DNA of 47,500 nt from Heyndrickxia oleronia (lineage in GTDB: Bacteria; Bacillota; Bacilli; Bacillales; Bacillaceae_C): contig NZ_CP065424.1 of the NCBI RefSeq assembly GCF_017809215.1, positions 4,760,001-4,807,500 of the forward strand. Reading direction: 5' to 3'. The notes beneath the pieces were generated by a model, which saw only the letters and a list, made by a program, of their open reading frames with translations, had not been told where the DNA came from and searched no databases. This document shows positions 42,909-47,500 of this stretch, piece by piece. The position numbers and the translations under genes are program-made. Position 1 is the stretch's first letter. Each line of letters opens with the position of its first letter.

Positions 42909-43400
42909 TCACCTATTCCTTTGAAAATCAGCGCTTGATACGCCACCAGTTTTCTCTACTAAAAATGTTGGTCCAATGACAATTCCTTTGTCTACCGCCT
43001 TACACATATCATATACCGTTAGAGCTGATACGGATGCTGCTGTCAAAGCTTCCATCTCAACACCGGTATTTCCTTTTGTCTTAACAGTGGCATTGATCTT
43101 TAAGATATATTGAAGTTCATTTTTCTGTTCCCAAGCGAACTCAATGTTTACTCCATTTATTAGTATCGGATGGCACATTGGAATTAAATCCGATGTTTTT
43201 TTTGCAGCCATAATTCCAGCTACCTGAGCAACCGCTAAAACATCACCTTTTTTCATTTTATTATCATGAATTAAATGATATAATTCATGGCTTAATTCTA
43301 CACTCGATGTAGCAAAAGCGGTTCGAATAGTTTCAGGCTTAGCACTTACATCAACCATCTTCGCTCGACCTTGTTCATTAAAATGTGTAAGCTTGGACAT
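42909..43400 (-). CDS. moaC: Cyclic pyranopterin monophosphate synthase MoaC
   Basis: Makes cyclic pyranopterin monophosphate from 3',8-cyclo-GTP in molybdenum cofactor synthesis. It is 163 residues. The start KLTHFNEQGRAKMVDVSAKP and the motifs IPMCHPILINGV, GNTGVEMEALTAASVSALTV and YDMCKAVDKG are characteristic. GAGAGG lies 9 nt before the ATG at 43400. No other moa genes are in the window. It is followed by rex on the same strand, as in B. subtilis. Confidence 0.96.
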   Translation of the reverse strand: MSKLTHFNEQGRAKMVDVSAKPETIRTAFATSSVELSHELYHLIHDNKMKKGDVLAVAQVAGIMAAKKTSDLIPMCHPILINGVNIEFAWEQKNELQYILKINATVKTKGNTGVEMEALTAASVSALTVYDMCKAVDKGIVIGPTFLVEKTGGVSSADFQRNR

Positions 43401-43526
43401 TTTCAAACACCTCTCTCTTCATCATACACTATTTTATAGGTATTGTCCCTCATCTAATTAATGTGTTTCATTGCCGAAACACTCGTCAATAAGTTAAACT
43501 ACCTATATAGATGAGGTGAAAAAACT

Positions 43527-45458
43527 ATGATTTTATTACAAGTTCAACAACTAACAAAACATTTTGGTGCTGAACTTATTTTATCGAATATAAAGCTAGA
43601 AATTCAAACGAGAGATCGTATTGCTCTAGTTGGACGAAACGGTGCAGGTAAGTCCACCTTATTAAAAATTATTTCTGGTCAACTATCTCTTGATTCTGGA
43701 GAGATCATGAAACCAAAAGATGTCTCAATCGGATATCTTGCTCAAAATACAGGTTTGGAATCATCATTATCAATATGGGATGAAATGTTAACTGTTTTTA
43801 AAGATTTGCAAAAAATGGAGACACAATTAAGAGAACTGGAACAAAAAATCGCTGATCCTACCTACTATGAAAACCCTGATCTCCATCAAAAAATACTATC
43901 TGAATATGATCGTTTACAGGTTAAATTTAAAGATTCTGGTGGTTATCAATACGAAGCAGATATTCGTTCTGTGCTTCATGGTTTACGCTTTGATACTTTT
44001 GACTATTCGACAATGATTGAAACACTAAGTGGTGGTCAAAAAACTCGTCTAGCACTTGCCAAGCTACTTTTAACGAAACCTGATGTATTGATTTTGGACG
44101 AGCCTACAAACCATTTAGATATTGACACACTCTCTTGGTTAGAACAGTATCTACAAGGATATGACGGTGCCATTCTAATTGTTTCTCATGATCGTTATTT
44201 CTTAGATAAAGTAGTTAATCAAGTCTATGAACTCTCACGCCATTCTATACAAAAATTTCACGGTAATTACAGTCAATACTTAGTTCAAAAAGCAGAACAG
44301 TATGAGCGTGATTTCAAACAATATGAAAAACAACAAGAAGAAGTTGCGAAACTTCAAGATTTTATACAACGAAATCTAGCAAGAGCATCTACAACTAAAA
44401 GAGCTCAAAGTAGAAGAAAACAGCTTGAAAAGATGACAATAATGGATAAACCTCTTGGTGATGAAAAATCAGCTAATTTCACATTTGACATCGAACGACA
44501 AAGTGGAAATGAGGTATTAAACCTGGTAAACGGTGCAATTGGTTATGAAGACAACATTATCGCTAAAGGGATCCAGCTTGCAATCAAAAAAGGCGATAGT
44601 ATTGCATTAGTTGGTCCTAACGGTGTCGGGAAATCAACTCTGCTAAAAAGTATCATTAAAAAACTAACGCTATTATCGGGGAATATTTCTTATGGTTCCA
44701 ATGTAACAATTGGTTATTATGATCAAGAACAAGCGAATCTGACATCCAATAAAACAGTGTTAAATGAACTTTGGGATGACTATCCATTGAAAGATGAAAA
44801 AGAAATACGTACTGTATTAGGCAACTTTTTATTTACAGGAGACGATGTACTTAAAACGGTTTCCAGCTTAAGTGGTGGAGAAAAAGCTAGACTTGCATTA
44901 TCCAAGCTTTTAATGCAAAGAGCAAACTTCCTTATTCTTGATGAACCGACTAACCATCTGGATTTAGATAGTAAAGAAGTACTCGAAAATGCCTTAATTG
45001 ATTATCCTGGAACCATCCTATTCGTATCTCATGACCGCTATTTTATTAACAGATTAGCAACCAAAGTGATTGAGCTTTCTAAGGAAGGTACAACAGAGTT
45101 TCTTGGAGATTATGATTATTATATTGAAAAGCAACTGGAATTATTGGAATTAAAAAGACTTAAAAACGAAGGTCAGAAACTGGTAGAAGATAAACCGAAT
45201 ACTGCAAGGCAATCCTATCAGCTAGATAAAGAGGCTAAAAAACTAGAAAGACAACGTAAAAGAAGAATTGAAGAGATCGAATCTACGATTGAACAATATG
45301 AAAATGAGTTGCAACAAAAAGAGGAATTATTATGTGATCCTAACATATATCAGGATCATGAAAAAGTTACTGAGATAAACGATGAAATTGAAAAACTCAA
45401 AACCGACATTGATGAATTAATGTCTGAGTGGGCCGAAATAGAAGAAAGTAATGAATAG
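43527..45458 (+). CDS. ydiF: ABC-F family ATPase YdiF
   Basis: A 643-residue cytoplasmic ABC-F protein with two ATP-binding cassettes and no membrane domain. The first Walker A is GRNGAGKST (36-44) with LSGGQKTRLALAKLL and VLILDEPTNHLDID. A charged linker follows (EVAKLQDFIQRNLARASTTK). The second has GPNGVGKST, LSGGEKARLALSKLLM and LILDEPTNHLDLD. A C-terminal coiled coil runs from about residue 560. ABC-F proteins bind the ribosomal E site and relieve stalling or give antibiotic protection; the exact role of the YdiF group is not settled. It is divergent from moaC and ends at a clear terminator. Confidence 0.92.
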   Translation: MILLQVQQLTKHFGAELILSNIKLEIQTRDRIALVGRNGAGKSTLLKIISGQLSLDSGEIMKPKDVSIGYLAQNTGLESSLSIWDEMLTVFKDLQKMETQLRELEQKIADPTYYENPDLHQKILSEYDRLQVKFKDSGGYQYEADIRSVLHGLRFDTFDYSTMIETLSGGQKTRLALAKLLLTKPDVLILDEPTNHLDIDTLSWLEQYLQGYDGAILIVSHDRYFLDKVVNQVYELSRHSIQKFHGNYSQYLVQKAEQYERDFKQYEKQQEEVAKLQDFIQRNLARASTTKRAQSRRKQLEKMTIMDKPLGDEKSANFTFDIERQSGNEVLNLVNGAIGYEDNIIAKGIQLAIKKGDSIALVGPNGVGKSTLLKSIIKKLTLLSGNISYGSNVTIGYYDQEQANLTSNKTVLNELWDDYPLKDEKEIRTVLGNFLFTGDDVLKTVSSLSGGEKARLALSKLLMQRANFLILDEPTNHLDLDSKEVLENALIDYPGTILFVSHDRYFINRLATKVIELSKEGTTEFLGDYDYYIEKQLELLELKRLKNEGQKLVEDKPNTARQSYQLDKEAKKLERQRKRRIEEIESTIEQYENELQQKEELLCDPNIYQDHEKVTEINDEIEKLKTDIDELMSEWAEIEESNE

Positions 45459-45480
45459 ATATTGAGGAGACATTAAACAA

Positions 45481-45525
45481 AGGGTGTCTAAAGGAACTTA
45501 TTCCTTATAGACATCCTTGTTTTAT
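45481..45525 (+). terminator. Terminator of ydiF
   Basis: AGGGTGTCTA and TAGACATCCT pair around a 17-nt loop, followed by TGTTTTATA. It begins 23 nt after the ydiF stop. Confidence 0.85.
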
Positions 45526-45629
45526 ACCTATCTTTAACAGTTAAACAGTCATACATACTACTTGAAATTGAACCATAGTTCCTAAAAAGATTAACGATCA
45601 TTTCTCCTTAACAACTTGTCTCCATATCT

Positions 45630-45850
45630 TTTTCCACATGATTATCCACAGGTTTTTATTATTTATTCTTATATAAAAGTGTTATTATTTGTAGTTTCAT
45701 CAGATTATCAACAGACTTATACACATTATCCACAGAAAACATACTATTTTGTTAATTATTTATTCACATGCCAATTAACTTATACACAAGATATCCACAT
45801 AATGTGCACAACAACAACTGTTCGCATCCCACTTATTCACATGTGGATAA
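45630..45850. promoter_or_regulatory. DnaA-box cluster between ydiF and tsaD
   Basis: Within 221 bp there are three exact DnaA boxes TTATCCACA (45642-45650 and 45726-45734 on plus, 45842-45850 on minus). There are also TTATACACA (45717-45725 and 45780-45788), TTATTCACA (45760-45768 and 45833-45841), TTATCAACA (45705-45713), and single-mismatch boxes at 45630-45638 and 45791-45799. No replication gene or AT-rich unwinding element is adjacent. A DnaA-box cluster at this same gcp(tsaD)-ydiF position is, as I recall, described in B. subtilis, where such clusters titrate DnaA and limit replication initiation. No gene is present here; an ORF through the boxes is spurious. Confidence 0.88.
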
Positions 45851-45966
45851 TTTTTTCCATATTTATTTTTTACATTACTATAAAGGTTGTTTTGTACTGT
45901 TCCTTTTATAAAAGACCAACTGGCTTTTTGTCCTGCAGTGAACAGCAACAAATTTGAGAAAAGAAC

Positions 45967-45997
45967 TAAAAAAAGAAGCATGTGGTCACATGCCTCA
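45967..45997 (-). terminator. Terminator overlapping the tsaD stop codon
   Basis: On the minus strand GAGGCATGTG/CACATGCTTC forms a tight hairpin followed by TTTTTTTAG. The upstream arm contains the tsaD stop codon region. Confidence 0.8.
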
Positions 45998-47014
45998 AAA
46001 ATGTTCTATATCTAAACTTGGATTTGCATTTAAAGAATACTGGCTTCGTTTTCCTTTTTCAAAAAGTATACTTCCGGCTGCGGCAATCATGGCTGCATTA
46101 TCAGTACATAACACTAGTGGAGGAATAACTAATTCAATATCCATTATTGGAGCGAACGCTTTTTCTAATTCTTCTCTTAAACCTTTATTTGCCGCTACGC
46201 CACCCGATAATAGAACTTGCTTCACCTTAAATTCCTTGGCTGCTTTTAAGGTTTTTGTCACTAGTACATCAATCACACTCGCCTGAAAGCTAGCCGCCAT
46301 ATTTTTTGGATCGATAGATATCCCTTTTTGTTCTGCATTATGCAACGTGTTTATGACTGCAGATTTCAAACCGCTAAAACTAAAGTCATATGAATCATCT
46401 TCTAACCATGCTCTTGGTAAATCAATTGTTGCTGCCCCCTCATGCGCAAGGCGATCAATATGTGGGCCACCAGGATAAGGAAGATGAAGTGTTCTTGCCA
46501 CTTTATCGTATGCTTCTCCTGCTGCATCATCCCTTGTTTCACCAATGACTTTAAAATCTCCATGCTCCTTCATCAGCACCAATTCCGTATGACCACCAGA
46601 CACGACGAGTGATAGCAGTGGGAAACTCATTTCCTTTACCAGTCTGTTTGCATAAATATGACCGGCAATATGGTGCACACCAACCAACGGAATATTTCTC
46701 GAAAAGGCAATAGCCTTAGCAGCATTCACACCAACAAGCAGTGCACCAACCAGCCCAGGTCCTTCTGTCACTGCAATTGCATCAATATCCTCAAAGGATA
46801 GTTCAGCCTTTTTCAAAGCCTCTTCAATCACAAGAGTAATTTGCTCCACATGATGTCGTGAAGCTAGTTCAGGAACAACTCCACCAAATCTCTTATGACT
46901 TTCTATTTGTGAGGCAATAACATTTGATACAATTTCCCGTCCATTCTTTACTACTGCCGCCGCTGTTTCATCACAACTTGTTTCTATCCCTAAAATAATT
47001 AAGTCTTTTTTCAT
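45995..47014 (-). CDS. tsaD: tRNA N6-adenosine threonylcarbamoyltransferase TsaD
   Basis: Transfers threonylcarbamoyl to A37 of ANN-decoding tRNAs, working with TsaB (and TsaE). It is 339 residues. ILGIETSCDETAAAVV is the N-terminal phosphate-binding motif, VEQITLVIEEAL and HHIAGHIYAN the metal-binding His pair, and VVSGGHTELV and LLSGGVAANKGLR the ASKHA nucleotide-binding motifs. The ATG at 47014 overlaps the rimI stop (TAATG), with GGGTGA upstream. It is in the conserved tsaB-rimI-tsaD cluster and is followed by a terminator and the DnaA-box cluster. Confidence 0.97.
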   Translation of the reverse strand: MKKDLIILGIETSCDETAAAVVKNGREIVSNVIASQIESHKRFGGVVPELASRHHVEQITLVIEEALKKAELSFEDIDAIAVTEGPGLVGALLVGVNAAKAIAFSRNIPLVGVHHIAGHIYANRLVKEMSFPLLSLVVSGGHTELVLMKEHGDFKVIGETRDDAAGEAYDKVARTLHLPYPGGPHIDRLAHEGAATIDLPRAWLEDDSYDFSFSGLKSAVINTLHNAEQKGISIDPKNMAASFQASVIDVLVTKTLKAAKEFKVKQVLLSGGVAANKGLREELEKAFAPIMDIELVIPPLVLCTDNAAMIAAAGSILFEKGKRSQYSLNANPSLDIEHF

Positions 47015-47472
47015 TATAAATTCACCCACATTACTAAGGCATCCTCTTGGTTGTCAGAGTAGTAGTTCTTTCTTATTCCACCCTCGAAGAATCCCAATTT
47101 CTTATATAAGGATTGAGCAATTGTATTACTTACCCTTACTTCTAATGTCATTGACTTTGCTCCAGATTCACTAGCGAATTCCATCATACTTCTTAATAAT
47201 AATTCTCCTAATTTTTGCCCCCGATACTCCGGTAGAACAGCTATATTTGTTATATGGGCTTCATCAACAACAAGCCAGACTCCACAATAGCCTATAATTC
47301 TTTCTTTATCCTCAAGTACAAAATAAACAGCAAAATGGTTTACTACAAATTCATTATAAAAAGCTTCTCTTGACCAAGGTAAGGTAAATGATTGTACTTC
47401 TACTTCCATAATTCCATCTAAATCTGCTAATGTCGCTTTTCTTAATTGAATATCCATCATACTTTTTCTCAT
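47014..47472 (-). CDS. rimI: Ribosomal protein S18-alanine N-acetyltransferase RimI
   Basis: A 152-residue GNAT-family acetyltransferase that acetylates protein N-termini; S18 is the classical target. ITNIAVLPEYRGQKLGELLL is the acetyl-CoA pyrophosphate loop, followed by MTLEVRVSNTIAQSLYKKLG and the RimI end YSDNQEDALVMWVNL. It closely matches B. subtilis YdiD. The start at 47472 (MRKSMMDIQL) has only a weak ribosome binding site and overlaps the probable end of tsaB (ATGA), consistent with coupling; the ATGs at 47460 and 47457 are alternatives. Confidence 0.93.
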   Translation of the reverse strand: MRKSMMDIQLRKATLADLDGIMEVEVQSFTLPWSREAFYNEFVVNHFAVYFVLEDKERIIGYCGVWLVVDEAHITNIAVLPEYRGQKLGELLLRSMMEFASESGAKSMTLEVRVSNTIAQSLYKKLGFFEGGIRKNYYSDNQEDALVMWVNL

Positions 47473-47500
47473 TCTTTTTTCCCATCACTTTTTTGGGAAT
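47469..47500 (-). CDS. tsaB: Probable TsaB C-terminus (cut by window edge)
   Basis: The last bases of the window read, on the minus strand, SQKSDGKKE then TGA overlapping the rimI ATG. The conserved gene order tsaB-rimI-tsaD makes this the likely end of tsaB, the partner of TsaD. Only about nine codons are present, so identity rests on context. Confidence 0.5.
   Translation of the reverse strand, partial: SQKSDGKKE

Noticed and set aside
45630..45850. Chromosomal replication origin
   Set aside because: No dnaA or dnaN gene and no clear unwinding element adjoin the boxes. The neighbours match the known DnaA-titration type cluster instead.
45616..45957. Plus-strand ORF of 113 codons between ydiF and tsaD
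   Set aside because: It runs through the DnaA boxes, has no ribosome binding site and no protein-like composition.

Overview
The window is chromosomal DNA of a low-GC Gram-positive bacterium of the Bacillaceae. The order tsaB-rimI-tsaD / ydiF / moaC-rex-tatA-tatC / ydiK-ydiL / groES-groEL, and further left yeaC-yeaD-yebA-guaA-pbuG, is the B. subtilis backbone order. The proteins also read as Bacillus orthologues (Rex, GroES, NadE, TsaD). Purine riboswitches, a CIRCE element, TTG starts with strong Shine-Dalgarno sequences and many U-tailed hairpins fit this assignment. The species cannot be named from the sequence.

Layout from left to right. (1) 1-1242: 5' part of the guanine/hypoxanthine permease gene pbuG, with its promoter, guanine riboswitch and terminator. 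(2) About 1293-5123: a small accessory island between pbuG and guaA. It carries a SIR2-like gene and a HerA-like ATPase gene (a Nezha/SIR2-HerA type anti-phage pair) and the wreck of a third gene. A direct repeat of the guaA 3' end flanks it, as expected for site-specific integration at guaA. (3) 5110-11474: guaA with its own guanine riboswitch, then yebA-yeaD-yeaC (transglutaminase, DUF58, MoxR ATPase). (4) 11885-14851: a pncA-pncB-nadE operon for NAD salvage. (5) 15158-16615: an amino acid permease. (6) 16755-30149: a 13-kb Tad/Flp-type pilus locus on the minus strand: CpaB, TadZ, TadA, TadB, TadC, Flp pilin, a VWA lipoprotein, a secreted tryptophan-repeat protein, two unknown genes, TadE, a TadG-like protein, a small membrane protein and a second VWA lipoprotein. 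(7) 30934-37366: accessory genes: a DUF3231 protein, a DHA2 drug transporter with a divergent TetR regulator, and a PadR / membrane protein / class C serine hydrolase operon, followed by decayed DNA. (8) 37521-47500: the conserved groE to tsaB housekeeping block, including a dense DnaA-box cluster between ydiF and tsaD.

How the parts may work together. GuaA and PbuG supply GMP by synthesis and by purine uptake, and both are predicted to be shut down by guanine. SIR2 and HerA probably form one complex in which HerA assembles with an NAD-consuming SIR2 effector. In the Tad locus the ATPase, platform and prepilins build a thin surface fibre. The two VWA lipoproteins and the Trp-repeat protein are unusual partners for it and are the best candidates here for an undescribed surface system. 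The ABC-F protein, TsaD/RimI/TsaB, MoaC, Rex, the Tat translocase and GroESL are ordinary housekeeping functions.

All calls come from reading the sequence. No database search, structure prediction or alignment program was used.
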